Origin: Phenylobacterium montanum | GTDB lineage: Bacteria; Pseudomonadota; Alphaproteobacteria; Caulobacterales; Caulobacteraceae | Assembly: GCF_018135625.1 (NCBI RefSeq) | Contig: NZ_CP073078.1 | Coordinates: 1,426,001 to 1,490,000 of the forward strand | Direction of reading: 5' to 3' | Length of the DNA: 64,000 bases | Shown: positions 8,885 through 17,133 of the stretch, in pieces | Position numbering within the stretch: position 1 is the stretch's first letter | How the letters are laid out: the number at the start of each line of letters is the position of its first letter | Notes under the pieces: model-generated | What the model was told of the DNA's origin: nothing | Database searches by the model: none | The model's input: the letters and a program-made list of their open reading frames with translations, nothing else | Made by a program: the position numbers and the translations under genes

Positions 8885-10513
8885 TCAGCGGCTCGACAGC
8901 CGCTCTTTCTTCAGCACCATTCCCGCCGCCTCGCGGTCCCACGCCCCGGCCAGGACCTCCGGCGCGCGCAGTTCGGCTTTGCGCACCTTGTTGGTGGGGG
9001 TCATGGGCAGGGTGTCCAGGATCCGCACGTAGCGCGGGGTCATGAAATGAGCCATGCGCGGGGCGAGGTAGGCGATCAGTTCGGCCGGCTCGAGGCTCGC
9101 GCCGGGCATCAGCGTCACGCAGGCCAGGATCTCCTCCTCGCCGTGATCGCTAGGCGCGGCCACGGCTGCGGCCGCGAGCACCGCCGGATGGCTAGCGATC
9201 TCGGCCTCCACCTCGAACGAGGAGATATTTTCGCCGCGCCGGCGGATGGTGTCCTTCATCCGGTCGACGAAATAAAACTCGCCGTCGGCATCGCGACGGA
9301 AGGCGTCGCCGGTATGGAACCAGCCGTTGCGCCAGGCTCGGGCCGTGGCCTCGGGCATGTTCAGATAGCCCGGCGTCATGGTCCAAGGCAGGTCCGAGCG
9401 GATGATCAGCTCGCCCACCTGACCAACGGGAACCTCGATGTCATGCTCGTCGACGACCCGCACCTCGACGCCGGCGCGCGGGCGTCCGCAGCTGTTCTCC
9501 CGCTCCGAGCGCGGCTGGGTCACCAGGGGCGCCGACACCTCGGACATGTTGAACCCAGAATGCCAGCCGAAGTCGAAGCGCTTGGCGAGAGCCACCGTTC
9601 CGGGGCTAATCGGGGTCATGCAAACCCAACGCAGCGGATTGTCGGCGTCGTCTGGGCGGGGGTCGGCCTTGGCCAGGGAATCGGCCATGGCGCCGATCAA
9701 CCCAGCGGTCGTCGTGGACCCTGTTTCCCGCAATTCCTCCCAGAACCGCTGGGTGCGGAACCCTTCCTTCAGCGCCATGCTCGCGCCCGTCGTCAGCACC
9801 GCATAGAGCGAGCCCGTGCCGGAAACGTGGAACATCGGCAGGTTGATCAGCATCCGATCGTCCGGCGTCATGTAGCCGTAGGTGCAGCGGCCGGTTGTCC
9901 AAATCTGGAGGTAGGTCTGCATCACGCCCTTCGACGGACCGGTGGTGCCTGATGTGTAGATGACACCCCAGATATCCCAGGGCTCGATCGGCGCATCCTC
10001 GGCCAGCCGGGAGCCGTCTCCGTCAAGCGCAGTCAAGGGCAGCGCCACAACGCCGTCGAGCGCCGTCCCGCCGTCGCCGACGACGATAATCTGTTCGATC
10101 CGCGCCAGATCGAGCTGCGCCAGCCTCTCGGTCAGGCCGGCATGCGCGATGAGCAGCCTGGCGCCGGTATTGGCAAGCACGTGCTCGAGCAGGCGACCGC
10201 GGTAGGCGGTGTTGATCGGCGCGAACACGGCGCCGAGGTAGTTCAGGCCGAACCATACCCTTACCGCCTCGGGCCCATTCGGCAGCCAGACCGACACCAT
10301 GTCGCCGCGCCTGACGCCCAGACGAGAAAGGGCTTCGGCGGTGTCCCTCGCGATGGCCCGGGCCTGAGCGTAGGTCCACGTAAGCCCACCCTCGAACAGG
10401 GCGAATATCTGATCGGGATGCCGTGTGGCGGCCGCGTCGAGTGCGTGACGCAAGACGCACTGGTCGCGGCTGGGCATGGCCGGATCGAACCAGGGAGGAT
10501 CGAAAGCGGTCAT
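8885..10513 (-). CDS. AMP-forming acyl-CoA synthetase
   Basis: A 542-residue member of the ANL adenylate-forming family. The P-loop motif IYTSGTTGPSKG is at 186-197, and the C-terminal GWFHTGDAF...GEFYFVDRMKDTI block carries the conserved Asp and Arg of the hinge. The C-terminal catalytic Lys is in TPTNKVRKAEL. The enzyme activates a carboxylic acid as acyl-AMP and then acyl-CoA, the entry step to beta-oxidation-like routes. It lies 54 bp after the SnoaL-like gene and 13 bp before DUF1295 on the same strand. The acid substrate cannot be told from sequence. Confidence 0.93.
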   Translation of the reverse strand: MTAFDPPWFDPAMPSRDQCVLRHALDAAATRHPDQIFALFEGGLTWTYAQARAIARDTAEALSRLGVRRGDMVSVWLPNGPEAVRVWFGLNYLGAVFAPINTAYRGRLLEHVLANTGARLLIAHAGLTERLAQLDLARIEQIIVVGDGGTALDGVVALPLTALDGDGSRLAEDAPIEPWDIWGVIYTSGTTGPSKGVMQTYLQIWTTGRCTYGYMTPDDRMLINLPMFHVSGTGSLYAVLTTGASMALKEGFRTQRFWEELRETGSTTTAGLIGAMADSLAKADPRPDDADNPLRWVCMTPISPGTVALAKRFDFGWHSGFNMSEVSAPLVTQPRSERENSCGRPRAGVEVRVVDEHDIEVPVGQVGELIIRSDLPWTMTPGYLNMPEATARAWRNGWFHTGDAFRRDADGEFYFVDRMKDTIRRRGENISSFEVEAEIASHPAVLAAAAVAAPSDHGEEEILACVTLMPGASLEPAELIAYLAPRMAHFMTPRYVRILDTLPMTPTNKVRKAELRAPEVLAGAWDREAAGMVLKKERLSSR

Positions 10514-10567
10514 GACCGGCTCCGGGCGAATTCCGCTTGCATAATGATACTATCGACTAGCCTGGTC

Positions 10568-10954
10568 TTAGCGCCCGAACGCCCTCAGGGCCTTTCCCTG
10601 GGCGGAGTCCAAATACTCGTCCAGGCGGGTGATCAGGCCGTTCTCCATCTTCACCACAACGCAGGCGAACATCCGCCACTTGGTCCCATCCGGCAGGGTG
10701 GCTTCCAGGATGTGCTGCTGCAGAAAGCCGTCCTTCAGCGCTTCGCGACGCAGCACGCGGTAATTGCGGTCCGGCAGGGTGGCGATGAACCAGTTGAGCA
10801 CGCTGACGTTCTGATCGACCGTCTGTTCGACATCGTCGGTGTTGTGCCAGATTTTGGCCCCGGGCGCGTAGCAGGCCCTCACCGCCGGGACATCGCCGAC
10901 CTGGATGGCGTGGACGAAACGTTCTGCGAAGGCGAGGATCTCGGCCTCGGTCAT
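10568..10954 (-). CDS. SnoaL-like / NTF2-fold protein
   Basis: A 128-residue NTF2-superfamily protein with the start TEAEILAFAERFVHAIQVGD and the conserved YAPGAKIWHNTDD strand-turn. The ATG at 10954 has GGGGAGA about 7 nt upstream. It is flanked by an SDR (32 bp upstream) and an acyl-CoA ligase, the same type of pairing as the 204-635 gene. It may be a small isomerase or hydrolase of the pathway, or a non-catalytic binding protein. Confidence 0.8.
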   Translation of the reverse strand: MTEAEILAFAERFVHAIQVGDVPAVRACYAPGAKIWHNTDDVEQTVDQNVSVLNWFIATLPDRNYRVLRREALKDGFLQQHILEATLPDGTKWRMFACVVVKMENGLITRLDEYLDSAQGKALRAFGR

Positions 10955-10985
10955 GTTGGTCTCCCCTTGTGTGTCTTGTGTCCGG

Positions 10986-11762
10986 TCAGGCGCTGGCGCC
11001 GCGGTCGGTGGTCACGCGTTCACCGCTCAGCGATTTGCGCATCTGCAGTTCCTGGCCCTTCGGATCGAGGGCCAGGTTGGCGCGCACCTCGACGGCCATA
11101 GCGTCGGTGTCAACCTCGTCGATCCGCCGCTCGATGGCGCGCAGGCCTGCAGCGGCGACGACGGACGGCGGTTCCTTGTAACCCTTGACGTGGCCAGCCA
11201 TGCGCGTGTCGATCGAGCCGACGATCAGGGCGGCGACATGGGTCTTCTGGGGCGCCAGTTCGGCGCGGATGCAGGTCGACATCGCCCGCCCGGCGAACTT
11301 CGAGGGGCTGTAGCCGCCCATGCCCGGCACTGCGACGATCGCCGCCGCGGACAGCACGTTAATGATGGCGCTCTCAGGGCTTCGCGCCAGCACCGGCGCG
11401 AAGGCGCGACACATCATCAGCGGCCCGAAATAGTTGGCCTCCATCTCGGATCGGGCGCCGCTCATGTCGGGCGCATCGATCAGGCGGCGCATGGCGAATT
11501 GGCCGGCGTTGTTAACCAGGATGGAGACGTCGCCGCAGCCGCGCGCCGCCCCAGCGATCTGCTCGGGGTCGGTGACATCCAGCCGCACGATCACTGCGCG
11601 GCCGGGAAACTCATCGGAGAGATGCTGAGCATCGCCAGGGCTCCGCGCGCCGACATAGACCTTGCAGGCCCCCGCTTCGACCAGCGCCCGAACAAAAGCC
11701 TCGCCAATCCCCCGGTTGCCACCGGTGACGAGCGCGACGCTGTCCTTGATAATCATTCGCAT
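10986..11762 (-). CDS. SDR oxidoreductase
   Basis: A 258-residue classical SDR. TGGNRGIG is at 13-20, NNAG at about 84-87, catalytic Ser about 138, and YSPSK at 151-155. It begins the minus operon that continues with SnoaL-like, acyl-CoA ligase and DUF1295 genes. It resembles the partial SDR at 1-179. The start is the ATG at 11762; a second ATG two codons in is possible. Confidence 0.88.
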   Translation of the reverse strand: MRMIIKDSVALVTGGNRGIGEAFVRALVEAGACKVYVGARSPGDAQHLSDEFPGRAVIVRLDVTDPEQIAGAARGCGDVSILVNNAGQFAMRRLIDAPDMSGARSEMEANYFGPLMMCRAFAPVLARSPESAIINVLSAAAIVAVPGMGGYSPSKFAGRAMSTCIRAELAPQKTHVAALIVGSIDTRMAGHVKGYKEPPSVVAAAGLRAIERRIDEVDTDAMAVEVRANLALDPKGQELQMRKSLSGERVTTDRGASA

Positions 11763-12392
11763 TTCTTTCCGGGAGTTGGCCTCTGCGGCCTTGATTTACT
11801 CAAGCTCGGCGGAGAGTAAGTCTCTTTATGAAAGTTTGCAATCGCCCTCGGGCGCCGGGATCTCCTGGGGACTGCAAGGGAACTGACACGTTGAGTCGGC
11901 TTGGCTGAAAGCACCCCCGCCCTATCGCCAGGCGGCTCGGGTCGCTGCCGTCCGCTCTCAGTGAGCCCGTTGCTCGTGGGTCCGAAGTCCAGGCTGGGAG
12001 ATCAGATGTGGTTGGGTCGGAAGAGTGGTGAGTAGCGGCGCGAGCCAGGCGGCAGCGGAGCCTATGGAAGTCAACATCCGCGGGACTGCAGGTATCATCA
12101 CGGCTTTTTCGCCGCCGCTTCGCTGGTGGCCCAGACGCCACGGCGGTCGATGCGCATCGATGGCGAGGCTTGCGGGGGCCGGACGAAGCCGACCGCCCGT
12201 TCCTCTCGACCATGCCTGGCCTATCCCGGCGCCGCCTAGCGATCACGAACATCCGGATGGCGGCTTTGAGGGAAATCCCGCCAAATTAGCTTGGCCGGTC
12301 GGAACGGCCGCAATTGTTGAGGGCGTCGGACGTTGCGCTCGCCGCCGTCAGCCTGCACCAATCGTTCAATTGCTTCGCTGTCAGGACGACAA
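11763..12392. other. Divergent intergenic region, no gene seen
   Basis: These 630 bases separate the minus SDR operon from the plus BNR-repeat gene. No reading frame with protein-like composition was found on either strand; the longest are Arg-rich shadows. It must contain the two divergent promoters, but no convincing -35/-10 pair was identified. Confidence 0.5.
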
Positions 12393-15300
12393 ATGACCTT
12401 CAAACTGGACGACATCCGCCCACCCCAGGCCGGAGGCGTTTCGACGATCCGTGGGATCGCCGTCGCGACGCTGGCGCTCGCTATCGGCGCGCCAGCTCTC
12501 GCTGCAGCCGTTCCGACGACGACCGCCGTGATTCCGAACCTGTCCTGGCGCCTGCTGGGTCCGTTCCGCGGCGGCTGGAGCGAAACAGTGGAGGGCGTGC
12601 CGAGCCGGCCCGACACCTTCTTTATGGGCGCGGCGGGTGGTGGGGTCTGGCGCACGGACAATGCGGGGCGCACCTGGACCCCGCTGTTCGACAAGGCCCC
12701 GGCGGCGCCGATCGGAGCCATCGCCGTGGCCCCCTCCGCGCCCAACACCGTCTATGTGGGCACAGGCCAGCCGACGCCGCGCTATGACGTGGCCGGCGGC
12801 GCAGGGATGTTCAAGAGCACCGACGGCGGCCAGACCTGGCAGGCGCTGGGCCTGGAGGACACGCGCGCCATCGGCCGCATCTGGGTCGATCCGACCGACG
12901 CCGATACGGTGTTGGTCGCCGCCGTGGGGCACTTCTTCGGACCCAACGCCGAGCGCGGGGTGTTCCGCTCGCAGGACGGCGGCAAGACATGGGCCCAGAC
13001 CCTGAAGATCGACGCCGACACCGGGGTGGTCGACCTGGCCGCGGACCCGGCCGACCACAAGGTCCTGTTCGCCGCGGCCTGGCAGGCGCGCCAATATCCC
13101 TGGCAGAGCTATTTCACCCCGGTCGCCGGCGCCGGCAGCGGGATATACAGGTCGCTGGACGGCGGGGTGAGTTGGACGCGGCTCGGCGGCCTGGGCTGGC
13201 CTCCGGGCGCGCTGGGGCGGATCAGCCTGGCCACTGCGCGGACAGCTAGGGGCCTTCGGGTCTATGCGGTGATCTCGGCCGGCAAGGCCGGCGGACTCTA
13301 TCGCTCGGATGACGGCGGCGCGTCCTGGGCGCGGGTCAATGACGGGCAGGCCTTCACCAGCGACTACGCCAGCCATGTGACGGTCGCGCCGGACGACCCC
13401 GACGTGGTCTATCTGGTCGGCCAATCGGTCCGCCGGTGCGCTGAGGGCGGCAAGACCTGCGAGATCGTGCGGGGCGCGCCTGGCGGAGACGACTATCACC
13501 AGGTCTGGATCAACCCGGCCCACCCCGACCATATGGCCACGGCCAGCGACCAGGGAACGGCGATCTCGGTCGACGCCGGGAAGACCTGGTCCAGCTGGTA
13601 CAATCAGCCGACCGGCCAGTTCTATCACCTGGGCGCGGACAATGGTTTTCCCTGGCGCGTCTATGCCGGCCAGCAGGATTCGGGGACGGTGGGCATCGCC
13701 ACCCGCGGCGATTATGGCGCGATCGACCAGCGCGACTGGCGCCCCGTAGGCGGCGACGAGCGCGACTACGAGCTGCCCGATCCCAATGATCCGAACACGG
13801 TCTATGGCACCGGCCTCGGCGGACGGGTGACGCGCTGGGACGCCCGCACCGCCACCGTGGCCAATATCGCCCCCGACCTCTCGCCGAACTATGGCCGCCG
13901 CCAGACCACAACAGCGCACCACTATGTCTGGGTGACGCCGATGGCGGTGTCGCGTACGGGCCCCACCGTGCTCTATCTGGGCGCCGAAGTGGTGTTCGCA
14001 TCCAAGGACCAGGGCCACAGCTGGTCGGTGATCAGCCCCGACCTGACCGGCAAGGCGGCCGGCGCCAAGGGCTGCGAGGCGACCCAGGTCGCCGTGGCCG
14101 ACGCCAAGGCCTGCGGCTATGGCGCGATCTGGAGCATGGCGACCTCGGCCCGCCACGAAGGCGAGCTTTGGGTCGGGACCGACGATGGTCTGATCCAATT
14201 TACGCGGGACGGCGGCGCCCACTGGACCGACGCCACTCCCAAGGGCCTGCCGGCCTGGTCGAAAGTAGCCTCGATCGACGTCTCGGACCTGGCCGACGGG
14301 ACCGCCTATGTGGCCATCGACAGCCAGCGGCTGGACGACGTGCAGCCCCATGCGCTGAAGACTCACGACTGGGGCGCGACCTGGCAGGACGCGACCGGCG
14401 ATCTGCCCAAGGGCCATTTCGCCAGCGTGCTACGCGCCGACCCCAAGCGGGCCGGCCTGCTCTATGCCGGGACCGAGCAAAGCGTGTTCGTTTCGCTGGA
14501 CGACGGCGGCCACTGGCGGCCGCTGCGAGAGGGCCTGCCCACCGCCTGGGTGCGCGACCTCTTGGTGCATGGCGATGACCTGGTGGCGGCGACCCAGGGG
14601 CGCGGCCTGTGGGTGCAGGATGACATCGCGCCGCTGCGCGAAGCCGGCTCGATCAATGGCGAGCCCGTGCGCCTGTTCACCCCGGCGCCGGCTATTCGCG
14701 TGCGGGCCAATGTCGATCGCGGCGACACGCCGGTTCCGCAGGAGGAGCCGTTTGGCGCCAATCCGCCGGCTGGGGCCATCCTCGACTACTGGCTGGCAAC
14801 GCCGGCAAAGACGCCGGTCGAGATCGAGATTCGCGACGCCGCGGGCGATCTCGTCCAGCGCCTGACCAGCCAGCCGCAGCCGGAGCCCACGGCAGAACGC
14901 TATTTCGCCAAAAGCTGGCTGCATCCTGAGCAGCCCCTGCCCGCGACAGCCGGCGCGCACCGGGTGGTGTGGAACCTGTGCTACGCCCGGCCGCAGTCGC
15001 TGAAGTACGATTATTCCATCGCCGCCAATCCTGGGATGGCGGGCCCGGTCACGCCTGAGGGCGCGCTGGTGGCCCCGGGCGACTATCAGGTGCTGCTGAA
15101 GGCCGACGGACGCACCGAGCATCAGGTGGTGCGGGTGCTGGCCGATCCGCGCAGCGCGGCCACGCCCGGCGAACTGGCTCAGGCGCTGGCGCTGTCCCGG
15201 CGGATCTCGACCAGCCTGGCGCTGGCGCGGCGGGGCTATCTGGAACGCGCCCTGGCCCACGACCAGCTGAAGGCTGCGGCCGACAAGGCAGGCCCTGGGG

Positions 15301-15626
15301 CGTTGAAGGACCGAGCCGAGGCGATGGCGGCGCGCACGGCCGAGCGGGACGACGACCCGCTGCAGGCGGCGAGCGCGAGTCTGGCCGGGATCGAGACCGA
15401 CCTGGAATCGGCCGATCGAGCGCCGACCCAGGCGCAGGCCGAGGCCGCCGCGGCTCAGGCCGCCAGGGTCGAGACCGAATCCGCCGCCTGGGCCTCGCTG
15501 CGCGACCAGGACCTGGCGCGGCTCAGCCTCGACCTGGAGGCGGCGCGGTTGCCGTCGGTGAAGCTGCCGCCTGCCGAAGATCTCGTCGACGCCCCGGCCG
15601 ACGACGGCGGAGAGGATCTGCCTTAG
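12393..15626 (+). CDS. Secreted BNR/sortilin-repeat (VPS10-like) beta-propeller protein
   Basis: About 1077 residues from the ATG at 12393, chosen because AGGA lies just upstream and the N-terminus then holds a signal peptide (IAVATLALAIGAPALAAA). The first 700 residues contain repeated Asp-box elements such as GVWRTDNAGRTW, GMFKSTDGGQTW, GVFRSQDGGKTW, GIYRSLDGGVSW and GLYRSDDGGASW, which mark sortilin/glycosyl-hydrolase-type propeller blades. A beta-sandwich-like region near 830-900 is followed by an Ala-rich helical tail. It probably acts in the periplasm or outside the cell. A catalytic role is not shown; such proteins are often annotated as glycosyl hydrolases without proof. Confidence 0.85.
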   Translation: MTFKLDDIRPPQAGGVSTIRGIAVATLALAIGAPALAAAVPTTTAVIPNLSWRLLGPFRGGWSETVEGVPSRPDTFFMGAAGGGVWRTDNAGRTWTPLFDKAPAAPIGAIAVAPSAPNTVYVGTGQPTPRYDVAGGAGMFKSTDGGQTWQALGLEDTRAIGRIWVDPTDADTVLVAAVGHFFGPNAERGVFRSQDGGKTWAQTLKIDADTGVVDLAADPADHKVLFAAAWQARQYPWQSYFTPVAGAGSGIYRSLDGGVSWTRLGGLGWPPGALGRISLATARTARGLRVYAVISAGKAGGLYRSDDGGASWARVNDGQAFTSDYASHVTVAPDDPDVVYLVGQSVRRCAEGGKTCEIVRGAPGGDDYHQVWINPAHPDHMATASDQGTAISVDAGKTWSSWYNQPTGQFYHLGADNGFPWRVYAGQQDSGTVGIATRGDYGAIDQRDWRPVGGDERDYELPDPNDPNTVYGTGLGGRVTRWDARTATVANIAPDLSPNYGRRQTTTAHHYVWVTPMAVSRTGPTVLYLGAEVVFASKDQGHSWSVISPDLTGKAAGAKGCEATQVAVADAKACGYGAIWSMATSARHEGELWVGTDDGLIQFTRDGGAHWTDATPKGLPAWSKVASIDVSDLADGTAYVAIDSQRLDDVQPHALKTHDWGATWQDATGDLPKGHFASVLRADPKRAGLLYAGTEQSVFVSLDDGGHWRPLREGLPTAWVRDLLVHGDDLVAATQGRGLWVQDDIAPLREAGSINGEPVRLFTPAPAIRVRANVDRGDTPVPQEEPFGANPPAGAILDYWLATPAKTPVEIEIRDAAGDLVQRLTSQPQPEPTAERYFAKSWLHPEQPLPATAGAHRVVWNLCYARPQSLKYDYSIAANPGMAGPVTPEGALVAPGDYQVLLKADGRTEHQVVRVLADPRSAATPGELAQALALSRRISTSLALARRGYLERALAHDQLKAAADKAGPGALKDRAEAMAARTAERDDDPLQAASASLAGIETDLESADRAPTQAQAEAAAAQAARVETESAAWASLRDQDLARLSLDLEAARLPSVKLPPAEDLVDAPADDGGEDLP

Positions 15627-15775
15627 CGAACGACGCAGCGCCTCTCACGTCCCTGCCGATCGGCACGGCCGCTTTGTGGAAGGTGGCGCTGCCCTAGACC
15701 GCCGACCCTGGACGACTGCAGTTGGCGGAAAAGTGTTGAGCGCCAATGTGGGAGCAGCCTCCAGGGGCGCGACGC

Positions 15776-16735
15776 TCATGGCGGCAGGGAAGCCAGATAT
15801 GCAACGATATCCGTTATCTGTGCTTCGCTCAGCGGATGGGCGGGGGCCTGCATCTGGGCGGCGGTCGGGCCGCCCCGAGCGCCCGTCTTGAAGTCCCAAA
15901 GCATGCGGGCAAGGTAGGCTGCGCTACGGCCAGCCAGCGGCGGGGCTGCTTCGCCGCCCTTCAGGCCCGTTCCATGACAGATTTCGCATGGCTGCCGACC
16001 TGGGCCACCCGTTTCCACCAAGGCAGCCCCCCGGCCCACCGCACCAGGGGGCACATAGTCGACCAGCCCGTTGTGGGGGTCGCCCAGAAACATTCGGGCC
16101 GGATCCTCTGGAAGTTCAATGATCCGTCCAGCGATGGGCTCTTTGCCGTATGTTGGCTCAAGGTCGAGCCAACCGAAAAAGCTGGGCCTGGTGACTGGCA
16201 CACTATCGGTCTCGACCACCCTGACAAACCGACGTCGGGGCAAGGCGGCGAACCAAGCGGCGGCGCGCGCCAAGTCTGGGTCAGAGACCTGCCGCGCCTC
16301 TTTGATCATCTCGGTCGTGTCGAACCGATCCGGCTTTTGCGATGAGGTGCGTTCGCCACTCCGAAAGGATTTGACCTGCTCCACGATATATTCAGCGCGA
16401 AGGCCCGCGATATCGGCCGAGCCAGCAAATCCATGCCCGTCATACAGATGGCATTCGGCGCAGGGCGTCGGACCACCTTTCGTCGTGAGAGCGACAACGT
16501 CGGGCGCAGGCGGATGCTCTTGCGGAAACCAGTCGATCGGCCCCGCCGCCTCGTCGGCCTCGCCAGGCCGGACCTTACTGCCTGGAGCCACCACGCCCTT
16601 GGGCGCCGCGGGCAATGGCGTCTCGGGACCCACGGGATACGCCCAGGCAAGCCCCCGTGTGGTGTCCGGCGGATCCGGCGACGCGGCCGCAAGAAGGATG
16701 ATCGCTACGGAGGCGATCCAGACTCGGTGTTCCAC
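15776..16735 (-). CDS. Diheme c-type cytochrome
   Basis: A 319-residue exported protein with two CxxCH heme sites, CAECH at 92-96 and CEICH at 250-254. Class I-like features follow the second heme (APPLAGRSAAYLARMLWDFKTGARGG and a C-terminal ITDIVAYLASLP helix). The GTG at 16735 is chosen because GGAGG lies 5 nt upstream and the signal peptide then begins at residue 1; an upstream ATG at 16825 adds unlikely sequence. It is likely a periplasmic electron carrier or the cytochrome subunit of a dehydrogenase, but no dehydrogenase partner is adjacent. Confidence 0.88.
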   Translation of the reverse strand: MEHRVWIASVAIILLAAASPDPPDTTRGLAWAYPVGPETPLPAAPKGVVAPGSKVRPGEADEAAGPIDWFPQEHPPAPDVVALTTKGGPTPCAECHLYDGHGFAGSADIAGLRAEYIVEQVKSFRSGERTSSQKPDRFDTTEMIKEARQVSDPDLARAAAWFAALPRRRFVRVVETDSVPVTRPSFFGWLDLEPTYGKEPIAGRIIELPEDPARMFLGDPHNGLVDYVPPGAVGRGAALVETGGPGRQPCEICHGTGLKGGEAAPPLAGRSAAYLARMLWDFKTGARGGPTAAQMQAPAHPLSEAQITDIVAYLASLPP

Positions 16736-16896
16736 GGCGGCCTCCAATCCATGAAAGCTGAGCAAATAGGGAGAGCTGGGTCCACGGATGGTCAAAAATG
16801 TGCGGGCAGGACCGGATGACCGCACCGATCAGTCCGTTTGCTTAGGCGTCCGGCCTGCGGGACGAAATTGCAGGCCGGCCGATGGGGGTTCCTGGG

Positions 16897-17133
16897 ATGC
16901 GAAGCAAAGCCGCCGTGGCTATGGCCGCCATAATCGTCGGTCTCGGATTCGAAGCTCGCGCGCAATCGTTGCCCCTCGTGAACCAGGGCAACGCCACCGT
17001 CAGCGTGGTGGACCCGAAGACGCTCACCGTGACGGCGCAGATCGAGGAGAGGCTGGCCGGCAAAATCCACGCGCACGAAGCAGCCGTCTCACCTGACGGC
17101 AAGACGGAGCGGTGGCCTAAAAGCTCGCCTTGA
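16897..17133 (+). pseudogene. Truncated YVTN-type beta-propeller gene
   Basis: A signal peptide (AAVAMAAIIVGLGFEARA) is followed by one propeller blade, GNATVSVVDPKTLTVTAQIE, and the start of the next (HAHEAAVSPDGKT). The propeller similarity then stops abruptly after DGKT, and a short unrelated tail ends inside the 3' end of the convergent TonB receptor. YVTN proteins normally have seven blades and 300 or more residues. The rest has therefore been deleted, probably in the event that placed the receptor next to it. The start at 16897 has GGGGG upstream; 16882 is an alternative. Confidence 0.55.

Noticed and set aside
11800-12396. Frames of about 120-170 codons in the divergent gap
   Set aside because: They are Arg/Pro/Ala-rich with no protein-like pattern, as expected for shadows in high-GC DNA.
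12381-14417. A 678-codon open frame on the minus strand
   Set aside because: It lies antisense to the BNR-repeat gene, whose repeats, signal peptide and ribosome site show that the plus strand is coding.
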